A stretch of 64,000 bases of DNA. It comes from Cordilura impudica (lineage: Eukaryota; Arthropoda; Insecta; Diptera; Scathophagidae). The translations under genes were made by a program, and so were the position numbers. The notes under the pieces were generated by a model. It was not told the origin of the DNA. It saw nothing but the letters and a program-made list of their open reading frames with translations, and did no database searches. Positions 33,879-45,389 of the stretch are shown in pieces (position 1 is the first letter of the stretch; the number at the start of each line of letters is the position of its first letter). The stretch is taken from contig OY821518.1 of NCBI GenBank assembly GCA_963682025.1, positions 33,187,007 to 33,251,006 of the forward strand, read 5' to 3'.

Positions 33879-35123
33879 TCAATTGAGAAAAAGTTTAAAA
33901 AGTTCTTTCTTAAATGATGTTGTATTTGATATTTTGTGAAGTTGATTATTTAAAGTATGTAACGAGTTCCAAAGACGTATGCCATTTACAAAAAAGTGTC
34001 TTTCGGATATTAGTCTATTGTACAATATTGGTACAAGACAGTTATTACGGTTAGATCTTGTAAATAGTAATCGCTCGAAAAGGTAAACGGGTTCTTTAGT
34101 GAAAATAATTTTATGAACCATAAGTAAAGTTCTAAATTTAAGATAGTCTTCAAATGAAATGCCATAAATTTTATTTAGAAAAGCGGAGATGCTATCATAT
34201 TTGCGTAAACCGTAAACATATCTAACTACACTTTTAAAGACGCGTGTAAGTTTACCAATATCTGCACTATTACAACTTGATAACAATTCACAACCATATA
34301 AACGAGTAGGTAAGATAAACGATTTTGCAAGAACAAATCTAATTTTCTGCGGTGTGAAGTACTGAGAAGACCAAAGACTGCGGAGAATACTATAAACATT
34401 TCCAGAAGCTTTGTTAATTTGATCATTCCACGTTAGGGTATTATTAAAAATCATTCCAATGTTTTTAGCATTCGCAACGTAGGGAATATCCACTCCATTA
34501 ATACTAACTTTCGGAAGACAAGATGTATCAGATATCGTTTTAAAAATAACAAGGCACTGAGATTTTTTCGGATTTAGGGTAAGACAATTCAACCTAGCCC
34601 ATTCAAATACGTGGTTCAGTTCAGTATTTAGGTTCTGTACACAATTTTCCACATCTCGTACGTTACATGATGTGTATAACTGAACGTCATCAGCGTACAT
34701 GTGCATTTGGCATGAATTAATTACGCGTGGTAGATCATTTATGTAAATAGAAAAAAAAAGAGGGCCAAGTATAGACCCCTGCGGAACACCCCTACTTAAA
34801 GACGCAGAGGTAGACGACTTGTCTTTAGAGACAACTACTTGCTCTCTATTCCGAAGGTAAGAGCTAATCAATTTAAAGGAGGTTTCAGAATAACCAAAAA
34901 TATGTTTAAGCTTTTTAACAAGAATATCATGGTCTACTGAGTCAAAAGCTTTAGAGTGGTCCAATAAAGTCAAAAAAGCAATATTACCACTGTCAACGAT
35001 ATAACGAAGATCTTCCGATACATCAATTAAAGTAGTGATACACCCTCTTTTCCTGCGAAAATCAGATTGCTTAGATGATAAAAGATTATTATTGGATATA
35101 TGTTCATTCATTTGTTTCCTCAT
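33879..35123 (-). pseudogene. LINE ORF2, reverse transcriptase domain and C-terminus (414 codons open)
   Basis: Copies element RNA into DNA at the nicked target. Motifs in order: LLDHSKAFDSVDHD (residues 53-66; catalytic Asp region), RGVPQGSILGPL (111-122), and MYADDVQLY (142-150; the catalytic YADD box). A C-terminal region with RHFFVNGIRLWNSL and a basic end follows. All RT catalytic aspartates are kept over a 414-codon uninterrupted frame, so this copy is fairly young. The single frameshift upstream and missing 5' end still make it inactive alone. It could belong to the CR1/Kiri side or the Jockey side of the group; I cannot separate these by eye. Confidence 0.85.
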
Positions 35124-35125
35124 AT

Positions 35126-36480
35126 TTATTCGAAAACTTTCGAAAGAAAAGGAAGTACGGAAATTAGCCTGTATTCTTTATTAGATTTCAGCAAGGGAAT
35201 TACTTTTGCCCATTTCCACAAATCAGGGAAAATAGATTTTGTAAAAATAGTGTTAAAAATATGAGTGATATAGGGTAAAACCTGTGGTAAAATAGCTTTA
35301 ATAAATATGGGATTCATACCGTCTAGACCAATTGATTTTGACTTTATGGAAAGAAAAGCTTCCAGAACATCCTCCTGGTTAACGCAGGAAAAACTAAATA
35401 AAGAATCAAGATTGCAATCTGGTAGATTTGCATAAGAGCCAGAACGAAGAGGAGTTAAGTCATTTGAAGTAAATTGTCTATTCAATTCACTTAGTTCAAA
35501 AGAGGAAAGATTTTCCGATTCACTTTCATCTTTATAACCAATTTTCTTTATCTCTTTCCACATATTTTTAGTATCCATAGCCTCTGAAAATACACGACTA
35601 TAATAGCGTTGCTTAGCTAACTTTACTTGCCTAGTAACAGATCTACGTAGTGATTTAAAAATTTCATTTGACTGTGTAGTTTTATATCTTTTCCACTTAT
35701 CGTAAGCAGAATTTCTTTTAACTATTAAATCACAAATATTTTGATTAAACCAAGGCTTAGTAGAAGATTTAACAGTTTTCTTTCTAACCGGTACGTATTT
35801 GTCGTATAGGTATGTGGTAGCTTCATAAAAAAAGGATATCTGTTGGTTTAAATCAGGATTACTGTAGATACTGGTCCAATTGATTATATTAATTTCATTT
35901 AAAAGAGCATCATAGTTAATATTCTTGTAATCACGGAAAGTAATATGCTGTGGTTTTTCATGTTTAAAATAAGGAAGGTTAAAGGTCATATAAATGACAT
36001 TATGTTTTGAGAAATTAGGAGAAGAAAACTGGTCATGCAAAAGAACTTTTCTAATATCTGAGACAAAGAACACGTCAATAAGGGTACCACTCATTGAAGT
36101 GAAATGAGTGGGGATAGTAGTGTTTACAGCTATAAGCCCAATCGGTTGGAAAAGTGAAATTGGATCAGAATCAATGAGCAAATTTCCAATTAGGTCTCCA
36201 GAAAGAATAATATCACTATAAGATAAACAATTTTCATCTAACATATTAACAACCGGAGAAATATCTAGTGAATCATTAGGCCTATATAAAATACCTATGA
36301 GACATTTGCTTACGTCACAAGGAAGTTCAATAAATACAAAATCATATTCTTCATCGATAGATGATAGATTCCTATCAGCTCGAAATAAATCATAGCCGTC
36401 TATTTTGACCAGAAAGTTTTTTACCTTATTCGGATTGAACCATGTTTCAGATATACAAATTACATCAATTCCTTAGTTTT
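35126..36480 (-). pseudogene. LINE ORF2, endonuclease plus start of reverse transcriptase
   Basis: In life this would nick target DNA and prime reverse transcription. The frame opens after a stop at about 36474 and continues to 35126. It contains DVICISETWFNPNKV, GILYRPND, GDLIGN (usual GDFN), PTHFT.MSGTLIDVFFVSD and SKHNVIYM (usual SDH), so two endonuclease catalytic motifs are altered. The region between RADRN and YDFVFIEL looks shortened by a deletion. It ends in the RT fingers (ISVLPFLSKVFE; the usual RPIS is RLIS), where a one-base frameshift near 35124 separates it from the next frame. Upstream of the stop, KFVEFRYIFEN continues the domain. Confidence 0.8.
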
Positions 36481-36540
36481 CAAAAATGTATCGAAATTCA
36501 ACAAATTTACAAAAAAAACTTTCATTTCAATATGGATGTA

Positions 36541-37009
36541 GTCTGATCTATTAAGTGATAGGTACCGTTTGGATTAAGGGTTTATGGATGGGTTATGCTC
36601 CTTTTTCTAAAAATGTACCTGTTATCTGTATACGCATGAGATTAAGGTCGAATTACGCAATGTTGATATTGTGCACGTGTCAAATAAGACGCGTACCTAC
36701 CTGTGGCAACCGTAGGTCAAAATTGTAAAAACATTGTTTTTCCGTGACTATATTTATAAAAGAATAGAATCAGTATCCATAACTAAGTTTATCAGGGATA
36801 CAGACCATAGAATTTCTGGAACAATGTCTTTTAACCCTTTTTACCTCTAATAGTCGAATGAGCAACTGGTTTTTGTTGAATTAGGTAAAGGAAAAATCAA
36901 AGAACATATTTAAAATTTTTTATATTTTCCATTAAAATTGAAAAATAGTGAAAAAAAATAGACAGTTGGCAAATAGCGATTTACCTGGGGAAACACAAAG
37001 CAAACAGTA
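36541..37009. other. Intergenic DNA, nothing recognised
   Basis: No coding or repeat feature recognised between the LINE and the mariner element. Confidence 0.4.
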
Positions 37010-37119
37010 AAGGGTTTTCCAACAAGAGGTGTTATTTTAAATCACCCGGTATTTCGTTAGCTGTCACTTTTGAAGCTTTTATTCTTTGACATTTGACAAG
37101 TAGAAACTACGCCATTACT

Positions 37120-37905
37120 AACAAGTAAGAAAATTATAGTCGGTCTAGACCGACTATACGATACCCTATACCATGCGTTTAGAAACCCTATCTCTTAGGC
37201 CCAACTAACTGGACATTGAAAATAAGCAAAAACCAAATTTGATTGGGATTTTTATTAATTTTTTTGGCTGCAGATAGAAAAAGTTCATATCGGTTGCTAT
37301 ATCTATAAAGGGACTAGGTCCAAAAATGGACCGATCCTGATCATGTTTGGTAAAGTCTCTTGTATTTTGCAAAAATATGTACAAACAAAATTTGAGAAGA
37401 ATCAGAGCAATATTTTTGTTTTTTAATAGATTTAAGTGAAGATCGGGAAGCAGCTCTATATGGGGTCAAAGGGATCATTTTTGGACTACTCATTAGTGGA
37501 TGTAATGAACGCATATAAACCCAATTTGAGTAAGATCTATATGACAATTTGGATCTTATGGCAATTTATGTCGATTTCATATGGGTAATTTGTATGGGGG
37601 CTAGGTCTGAACATGGACCGATTCTCACCATTTTCAATAGCGTTCATCCCATGGCCGATAAAAGCTTACATACCAAATTTCATCAAAATCTATTCATATT
37701 TGCGACCTGCAGTTTGATTACAAGCTTTACATGGACACACAGACGGACGGACGGACGGACGGACGGACATTGTTAAATCAACTCAGAAAGTGATTCTGAT
37801 TCGATCGGTATAATTAAAATGGGTCTAGGTCAAATATTTTTGGTTGTTACAAACAGCAGCACAAAGTCATTATACCCAAACCACATAGTGGTATAGGGTA
37901 TAAAA
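37120..37905 (-). mobile_element. Helentron-like repeat, family B, copy 3 (nested in mariner)
   Basis: Minus-strand copy. The 5' end TTTTATACCCTATACCAC is at 37905. (GACG)n lies at 37741-37767 on plus, and the perfect palindrome around GGTCTAGACC at about 37137-37160. The 3' end is CTTACTTGTT at 37120. It sits within the 5' untranslated part of the mariner element, so it is younger than that element. Confidence 0.85.
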
Positions 37906-38597
37906 ATGGAACGATACACGCTTCAACAATGCATTGAAGTTACTAAATTCACTACAAAAATTATGAAAATCTTGCAGTCACAGTTCGCAAAACTAAAGCA
38001 TTTTTGGGTCGTCGTGAAGCACCTTGTCGGACCGCAATACAGAAATTGGTAGAAAAATTCGAGCTGTTGGGACAAGTTAGTGGTGTGAAGAATAAAACCC
38101 GTGCACGTCGCTCAAGAACAACTGAGAATATTGCTGCTGTAGCCCAAAGTGTTGAAGAAAACCCAGGTTTGTCCATTTCTCATCGTTCTTTGGAATTCGG
38201 CATTCCACAAATGTCATTACACCGTATTTTGCATAAAGACTTGGGTCTTAAGGCTTATAAAGTTCAGTTAACACAAGACGGCGCTACGTGCAACGAAACC
38301 ATTGCTCTTTTACGGGAAAAGTTTCCGGACCGTGTTATCTCTCGAAGAGGTGATCACAATTGGCCACCGAGATCTTATGATATAACATCTTGCGACTTCC
38401 TTTGGGGCCACGTGAAAGATAAGGTCTACGCCAACAGCCCAGCGTCGATTCAAGACCTCAAAGATAGAATTCGTGAGGCTATCGAGGAAATAGGGCAGCC
38501 ACTTTGCGATTTGGTTATGGAAAATTTCATGAAAAGTATATGGTACTGTAAGCGTCGTCGTGGTGGCCATTTGGCTGATGTTGTTTTTCATTATTAA
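37906..38597 (+). pseudogene. mariner-type (DD41D) transposase pseudogene, internally deleted
   Basis: Would bind the element's inverted repeats and catalyse cut-and-paste transposition. It starts MERYTLQQCIEVTKF (37906), then a frameshift. The helix-turn-helix N-terminus continues from HYKNYENLAVTVRKTKAF through FLGRREAPCRTAIQKL, TRARRSRTTENIAAVAQSVEE and MSLHRILHKDLGLKAYKVQLTQ. The next residues are DGATCNETIALL: the whole segment with the first catalytic Asp (SDEAHF in the sister copy) is gone. The C-terminus has NWPPRSYDITSCDFLWGHVKDKVY, where the third acidic residue is kept, and ends GGHLADVVFHY. An internal deletion of roughly 120-130 codons plus the frameshift make it inactive. Confidence 0.85.
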
Positions 38598-38704
38598 CGG
38601 CATACCTTCCTCTTTATTATGAAATAAACATCCGATCATTTATCTCAAAAAATTGCATTTTTCTTTGAATACCAAAATAACACCTCTTATTGGAAAACCC
38701 TTTA

Positions 38705-40043
38705 TAAACCCATTGAAACAACAAAAATTACGATTAGTTACCCAATTTTTTTATATTCTACCTGAAAAATTCAGTATTTTTTATTTTTTTTTTTTTTTTG
38801 AAAACCGAAAATCGGTCAACTTTGAAGGATTATAGCTTCTAAACTAAAAGTCTGAATTTATAGAAGTTAGCAAATTTGTAATCTTTGAAGAATCCCCTAC
38901 AAGATAAGTTTATTCAAAATATCGTTATAAGGGCGCCACTGTGTGACATATCAAAAAAATTTAGTTCCATAAATTTTATAAAAATTGGCATATAGACCCA
39001 TTTTCACTAAATCATTTCACTTCGCATTAACTTGTATTTCTTTTAAAAAGCAAACACAAAATCTAATGCCACAAAATCCTGGTTAATCCTATTATCCGCC
39101 AAAGTTTATATTGTGTTCCGGCGACAATCTTGATTATTTTATTCACTTGACTGAAAAGTATTTATGTAGTTGTTAGAAGTTTTATTCTTTTTATATAGGA
39201 TTTGTTACAACTCGGATTGCTGGTACTTTATAATTATAATCTGTTATTTTGTATGCTTTGCCTTTAGTAAGTTTTTCTTATTTTGAGGGTGTTATGAAAT
39301 TGACTTTTAATTTACAAAAAGAATAAATATGATGAAGTAATCTCAATTGAACCTTGTGGAGTTTACAAGGATATTATTAAATTAATTTAGTTAATACTTA
39401 ACAGACATAACACACAATTGTTGTTCTCATATACAATTTCTGCAAATAAAAAATATTTGCTCGTCTCATTAATTTTTCTTCTATTCTCCCATTTAATGAT
39501 TTCATTAACAAGGTCTTATAGAATGTATGGTACTTAATAATAAACTTTTTCCATTAGCATGTATTCATATTTCTAAGAATATTTTGGCTGCTAAGCATTT
39601 TATTATAAAGCCTGTCATTTCAATTCATATGGATATGCTCGTACAAGCTTACGACAGTAATTCATCTTAATCAATTACAATTCTTGGTGAGGAAGCTAAA
39701 GTAAAATAACACTTATCTAGGAAAAAGCTTCAAAAACTTTTCATATAACATGTGATTAACAAGTTATATATAAAATTTAGCTAATAATGAAAAACCTGAT
39801 TATTCTCACAATAGGGTGATGTAAATATTTGATAAAAGTTTTAACAATAGAATGCTAAAATTTTGTCAATCATACGTTTATGTATTAATTTAGATAGAGA
39901 ACGTTAAAATCAAATCATGGTAGAGTAAAATTGGTGAAAATATTTCCCCTCTCTAAAAACCAGTTTTAGGGTTGCCAGATTGAGTGGAACATAAAATCAC
40001 TTATATCGGCAAAACTAAGCATTTTAGAACAAAATTCAGATTT
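38705..40043. other. Intergenic DNA, nothing recognised
   Basis: AT-rich sequence with no convincing gene. The end (39970-40040) belongs to a short repeated phrase, 'cttatatcggcaaaactaa', that resumes after the next insertion (40870). Confidence 0.4.
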
Positions 40044-40838
40044 AACAAGTAAGAAAATTATAGTCGGTCTAGACCGACTATACGATACCCTATACCATGG
40101 ATTTAGAAACCCTATCTCTCAGGCCCAACTAACTGGATATAGAAAATAAGCATAAATCAAATTTGAGTGGGATTTTTATTAATTTTTTTGGCTTCAGATA
40201 TGAAAAAGTTAATATCGGATGATATATCTATATGGGGCCTAGGCCCAAAAATGCACCGATCCTGACCATGTTTGGTAAAGTCTCTTGTATTTTGCAAGAA
40301 TACATATAAACAAAATTTGAGAAGAATCAGTGCAATATTTTTGTTTTTTGATAGATTTAGGTGAAGATCGGGAAGCAGCTCTATATGGGGCCTATGACTA
40401 AGAGCTGTCCAATAGGGATCATTTTTGGACTACTGATTAATGGATGTAATAAACACATACAAACCCAATTTGACTAAGATTTATATGATAATTTGGGTCT
40501 TATGGCAATTTATGTCGATTTCATAGGGGTCATTTGTATGGAGGCTAGGTCTGAACATGAACCGATTCTCACCAATTTGAATAGCTTTCATCCTATGGCC
40601 GATAGAAGCTTAAATACCAAATTTCATCAATATATATTCATATTTGCGACCTGCAGTTTGATTACAAGCTTTACATGGACACACAGACGGACGGACGGAC
40701 ATCGTTAAATGGAATCAGATAGTGATTCTGATTCGATCGGTATAATATAAGATGGCTCCAGGTCAAATATTTTTGGTAGTTGCAAACAGCAGCACAAAGT
40801 CATTATACCCAAACCACATAGTGGTATAGGGTATAAAA
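40044..40838 (-). mobile_element. Helentron-like repeat, family B, copy 4
   Basis: Same ends and core as copy 3 ('aacaagtaagaaaattatag' on the plus side, TATACCCTATACCAC at the 5' end). It separates two halves of an older local repeat ('cttatatcggcaaaactaa' before, 'cttatatcgggaaaactaa' after). Confidence 0.85.
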
Positions 40839-41477
40839 CATAAACTTTTTGTCGAGGAATGTAAAATCGCTTATATCGGGAAAACTAAACGTATTTGAGA
40901 AAAATGGTTGATATTTTGCCCCTAATTCAGAATACTTCATTCGAATTTTGGCCTGACAATTTTTGGGTTGCCAAACTGAAAATATAAAATTTAGACGGGA
41001 ATCATAAAAGCGCTTATATCTCTGCCTTCTAGCCATAACACCCCACATCAATTGAGCCCTAACTATTTTTAGGGCTGCCAATACGTTTTGTGAATAAATG
41101 AAATAAAATTTTATTAAAGATTTCACGTATATTGAATTAAAGTGTTTCCCATTTTTAAACAACTAACTTGTTTTAATGTATTTACCGCTCTATAAAATAT
41201 ACGAAATGTGATGAATTGATGGAAAAAATCCACGATGTGGCGATTTGATATGTGGAAATGATCGGAGTTAGAAAGTGCGGGAAATTACATACATTTTTCA
41301 AAATCCTGTAGTCATGGAAAAGCAAAAAAGGAAGTAAAAAAAGTTTTCGAAAAAACTGAATCCAAACCGCAAGAAATATTTTTTTTTGCCGCACTTCAAA
41401 TCCAGTCCAGTAGTAATCATGGAAATGGTAAACATCTTAACGCCAATCAGTGGTTTACATATTTAAGTTAAGTGTCC
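40839..41477. other. Intergenic DNA with a short inverted-repeat half
   Basis: 41394-41412 'cttcaaatccagtcca' is the reverse complement of 'tggactggatttgag' at about 42619-42635, so an outer inverted pair surrounds the next element. No gene seen; frames of 70-119 codons carry no motif. Confidence 0.4.
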
Positions 41478-42587
41478 ATTAGGGTGACAGCCATTTTTTT
41501 TTTTTGGAGAATCAAGACGTGCGGGTCGGATTATTGTGAAACTGGATCTATGACTTTAGTGCGCAAAATTTAAGCCAAATCGAGCAATGCTTTCTGAACC
41601 CGTATTGAGTTCATTTATATGTAAAAATTATCAAAAAATTATTTTTCACAAAAATTTTGATATTAATAATTACGTTTCAATTAAATTAGTTAATAAAACA
41701 TAATCTAGAGTAAATTATCTTTCTAATAAAACAACAAAATCTATTATCGGTTGAAAAACAGCGAAGTTATATCAAGTTCCCCAGACAATAAATGCGCCGC
41801 AGACTATTTGATTAAAAAAATCGAGCTCACATTTTTAAAGACATTGAAATATTTTGCAACAACAACATTTTTGTATTCTCCTGATTCCAAAATGAAGTAT
41901 TTTGCATCTCGTCTATTGCTATGTTGTTCTAAATTAATGTCAAAACGGTACGTATTTTTAAGCGCTATTTCAAAATCTCCAATTTTACTTTTTGAAAAAT
42001 TTTGTTCAAGAAATTTTCCGAAATCAACGATTGGACTTTAGGATCTTATTAATAAAATACCTTTATTTAAAAATGCCAAATATTGTAGGCATCCTGTTCT
42101 TAATTTGGCGAGGGCAGCGTTTTTATTTCAGCGGATTTGAACAAAAATTTGATTTTTCATACTTTTTCAACTTTTAGGCTACATTTTTTTTGGTGATTTC
42201 ATATCTCAAATATCTTTTATCAAAATAGTATACTACTTGATATAACTTCTCAATATTGTAAATTAAGGTTAAATAGAAACACTAAACTGTCCCACTTTAA
42301 AGGCATAGGCCAAATTTAAAGAGATTTACATTTTTTTTTAACAAAATATCGAAATAATATATATTTGTGGATATATTTCGATAAAACTTGTTGATAATAC
42401 TTTAATAGTTCTAAAAAATAATATTCTGGACTTATTTTCTGAAATTAACCCGTGATCTATATTGACTCTTTTTGAAAATCTGTAAATAGTTTCTTTATCA
42501 GTATGATGATGATGATGCAAACGAATTAATTTGCACACCTCAAAATTCGACAAAAAATTTTTTCATACAAACCGCTGTCACCCTAAT
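41478..42587. mobile_element. Unclassified 1.1-kb element with ATTAGGGTGACAGC terminal inverted repeats
   Basis: The left end ATTAGGGTGACAGC is at 41478 and its exact reverse complement GCTGTCACCCTAAT ends at 42587. GTCC flanks both ends (41474-41477 and 42588-42591), possibly a 4-bp target duplication or part of a longer one. A 96-codon frame (41751-42041) inside is lysine/phenylalanine-rich and unrecognised. The superfamily is unclear. Confidence 0.65.
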
Positions 42588-42705
42588 GTCCATATCAAAA
42601 AAACCTGAAATGGTTTGGACTGGATTTGAGGTATGATAATAATCTAACCCATAAAAATAAAGTTTTTATTAAAACTCTTTCATTCCTTATGCATATGAGT
42701 TCTGA

Positions 42706-43271
42706 ATATCTCCGTGACTGTGCGTGACTGTGTGTGACTATCTTAAAATTCATCTTTTTTCAGAGCAAGTCTATGGACCAAGTTTTAGTTCGATCGGATA
42801 AGGGATAATGACATTTAAATCACTCCGTGACTGTGCGTGACCATGCGTGACTATGCGTGACTAAGTCAAAGTTCATCTTTTTTCACAGCAAGTGTATGGA
42901 CCAAGTTTCAGATCGATCGTATTAGTGGAAATGACATTCAGATCACTCCGTGACCATGTGTGACTGCGCGTCACTAAGTCAAAGTTAGTCTTTTTTCACA
43001 GCACCAAGTTTGAGATCGATCGGATGAGGGGAAATGACATTTAGATCACTCCATGACTGTGCGTGAGTACCCCAAAATTAATCTGTAGTCACGACAAGGC
43101 CATGGGTCAAGTTTCAGATTAATTGGATAAGGGGGAATGGGGTCCACCCATGGCAGACAGACAGACAGACAGAGAGTATGAGTTAAAAGAACGAGTTTAA
43201 AAAGAATTTAAACTCTACTTTTTCGTACAGGTTTCCCTTAGTTTTGTTCGCAAAACAGTTTTTTACTTGTT
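42706..43271 (+). repeat. Family C repeat, 100-120-bp tandem units of 'cgtgactgtgcgtgact'
   Basis: Four diverged units start with 'ctccgtgactgtgcgtgac'-like text near 42709, 42824, 42945 and 43048. Each then runs through 'ttttttcacagcaagt', 'atggaccaagtttcagatcgatcg' and a 'gggaaatgacatttagatcac' join. (CAGA)n follows at 43157-43173, and the element ends 'ttttacttgttat'. An inverted, longer copy is at 57340-58075, and one unit is inside the MITE at 24490-24640. The acttgtt end recalls families A and B. Confidence 0.75.
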
Positions 43272-43274
43272 ATA

Positions 43275-44125
43275 CGAGGACGGTCTCAGAACAATCCGAC
43301 CTGACGAAGAAAATACAGCAATTTTGGGAAAAATATTCTTTAATTCTCAAAATAACCTTCTTTTAGCTCGATACATAGTAAAATAGACACCACCTCTTCA
43401 TTGTTGGCAAATCCTTTATCACCGAACCATTTTTTCAAGTTTCAATACTCGCCATTGATTGTTTTTTCCTTATTGAAGATAATCAATAAAAATTATCCCA
43501 CGACCATTCCAAAAAATATACGCCATAACCTTGCCAGCAGATGGAACTGCCTTGGCCTTTTGTGGACACGATTCTCCCATTAGAGTCCACTGCTTTCATT
43601 GTTCTTTTGTCCCAGGTGTAAAGTAGTGTACGCAAAAACATTCCATTGAAACATCTTCATGACGCTGTTTTTTCTGTTGTGAGCAATCACGACACCTGAC
43701 TTGCTGACAGCTTTCTCCTCTCTAAATTTTCGGTTAATATGTGATGTATAGCATTTTTTAAAATGCCTATCATTTCAGCTAGATCACCCACCTTCAGCCG
43801 ACGGTCATCCAATACAATTTTGTGAATGTTCTTAACCTTTTCTGGCATGGCTACCTCAAATGGTCGACAGCTACGACGGTCTTGTTTAAACTCTGCCACC
43901 CAATATTTTACAGTAGTAGATGAAGGAGCAGATTCTCCCAGAGTAGAATCTAGCTCGGCTTTAATTCTGGTTGGACTGAGACTTTCAAATGAAACTATTA
44001 AATTACAGTTACTCACATAAGTATTTTGCTTATATTTTCTTAGCAATAATTTGGTATTTATTCATTAATAATATGGAAAATTGAATTTCTTCAATCATAA
44101 AAGAGACTGTCTCAGACGACAATTT
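43275..44125 (-). pseudogene. mariner transposase pseudogene
   Basis: The minus-strand N-terminal part (44046-43687) reads IKAELDSTLGESAPSSTTVKYWVAEFK, IHKIVLDDRRLKVGDLAEMIGI and IHHILTENLERRKL, the paired helix-turn-helix DNA-binding region of mariner transposases. The first catalytic Asp segment is missing. The C-terminal half follows in shifted frames: KKQ-type start, then PQKAKAVPSAGKVMAYIFWNGRGIIFIDYLQ (about 43560-43480) and KWFGDKGFANNEEV (about 43430-43390). Imperfect inverted ends (GAGGACGGTCTC at left, GAGACAGTCTC reversed at right near 44115) fit a mariner element. Deleted and frameshifted, hence inactive. Confidence 0.8.
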
Positions 44126-44225
44126 CCCAAAAAAAAAAAAAGAACTTTCAATTTAATAATGCTTTTGTTGCCTTTTCATTTACTATCTCCCAATTTCAAC
44201 ATCACTTGTTATGTCAAAAAAAAAA

Positions 44226-44985
44226 ATGCCTAAAGGAAAGGAATTAAATTGTTCAGAAAAAAAAATAATTTTATACCTTAAAAATCAAGGCGAATCAACA
44301 AAATATAGTTGTGAAATGTTTAACCGGTGGACAAAAATCCAAAAATAAAATTTGGCGGATTGTCACAATATTAATGAATGTGACAGCAAACATTCTGTAT
44401 ACTATGGAAATAATCATAATATGACGAAAAGGTCGTCCAAAATTGTTCACTTCAAGAAATGAAATACAAATTCTTAAAGAAAACCGGGAAAATCTTAAGG
44501 GAACTCTACGAACAAGTGTAAGTGATGAATCGATCGGCTGAATTCTTAGAGTCAATAATGTTAACGGTCGTGTGGCAAGAAAAAAGCCTTTTATTTCCGC
44601 AGTCAACAGACAAAAAAAGATAACCTAATCTTTTGCCAAACTTCATAAAACTCAAACTTTTGAGTTCGGAAAACTATAACATTCAGTGATGAAAGCAAAT
44701 TTTACCTTTTGGGTTAGATGGACGACGTATGGTGTGGCGCAAGCCAAATGAATCCTTAAATATAAAAAATATAAGACCAACGGAAACTGTATGTCGGGCC
44801 TTGCATACTTATCCATTCTGAATTAACATTTCCATACCAGTGCTGAACAAGTGGGGCTATCTAGAAAAGGTTATTACTTCCACCACGAGAATGACCTAAA
44901 ACACATAGCACAGAACGTTAAAATGTCGCGTTAATTCAACACCAAACATCTGCCAATACCACCCCTAAGTCTCGACATGAATATC
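44226..44985 (+). pseudogene. Tc1-like transposase pseudogene
   Basis: It begins MPKGKELNCSEKKIILYLKNQGES at 44226 and then loses frame repeatedly. Recognisable blocks: KKPFISAVNRQK with FAKLHKTQTFEF, then ITFSDESKFYL (first catalytic Asp region) near 44600-44705. GRRMVWRKPNESLNIKNIRPT follows near 44725-44780. After a deletion that removes the usual GGGSVMVWG block, YYFHHENDLKHIAQNVKMSR (second Asp region) lies near 44870-44935. The third acidic residue is not found, as the sequence is cut at about 44985 by a family B fragment. Heavily decayed. Confidence 0.75.
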
Positions 44986-45021
44986 TTTCGGTCTAGACTG
45001 ATTATAATTTTCTTACTTGCT
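44982..45021 (+). repeat. Family B 3'-end fragment
   Basis: Only the terminal hairpin half and end remain (cggtctagactgattataat, then ttcttacttgc). Confidence 0.7.
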
Positions 45022-45389
45022 TTATTTTCAGTTTTTACGCGTTATCTAAAGAACATTTTTTGGTTGTAATTAAAATTTTGCTCCTTATTTGCTAGAGATT
45101 TTAATTCCATACAGTCTAAAAACTTTATTGTCGGAGAAATAGTCCCGCAAAATCAGGAAATAATGCATTTTTCTTAAATCCGATAATAAAAGCTATGAAA
45201 ACTTTGGCGATGATGATTTTTGCAGCTTTTCAGAATTTGCCACAGAATTTTCTGTGTTAAATTTTGATAAATTTAATTATCATGGCGAATAAGCACAGGT
45301 TTAAACCTTAATGCTAAATCCGAATGACTTTCTTTTGATGAAATTTTTTAATTAATGGAACTTGAACCCAGAACCTACTTACCTTCTTA
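45022..45389. other. Intergenic DNA, nothing recognised
   Basis: No gene or repeat recognised. Confidence 0.35.

Larger units (their letters stand above)
33584..36540 (-). mobile_element. APE-type LINE (Jockey/CR1-group), 5'-truncated, nearly intact ORF2
   Basis: Non-LTR retrotransposon on the minus strand. The poly(A) tail appears as poly-T at 33584-33598. Coding sequence runs from about 36530 down to 33879: endonuclease (36480-35900), linker and reverse transcriptase (35330-34200), then the C-terminal domain. The 5' part, including the start of the endonuclease and any ORF1, is missing. It lies directly against the RAG1-like pseudogene and probably inserted into it. No target-site duplication was found. 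Confidence 0.85.
37010..38702 (+). mobile_element. DD41D (rosa-like) mariner-type element, copy 1, with nested repeat
   Basis: Terminal inverted repeats of about 30 bp: AAGGGTTTTCCAACAAGAGG at 37010, and its reverse complement (one mismatch) ending at 38702. TA target duplications sit at 37008-37009 and 38703-38704. The element encloses a damaged transposase (37906-38597). A family B repeat (37120-37905) is inserted just before the start codon. Without that insert the element would be about 0.9 kb, reduced by an internal deletion of the transposase. Confidence 0.9.

Noticed and set aside
41751..42177. 96-codon frame as a transposase of the unclassified element
   Set aside because: No DDE-type or zinc-finger motif and no similarity I recognise; left as part of the element only.
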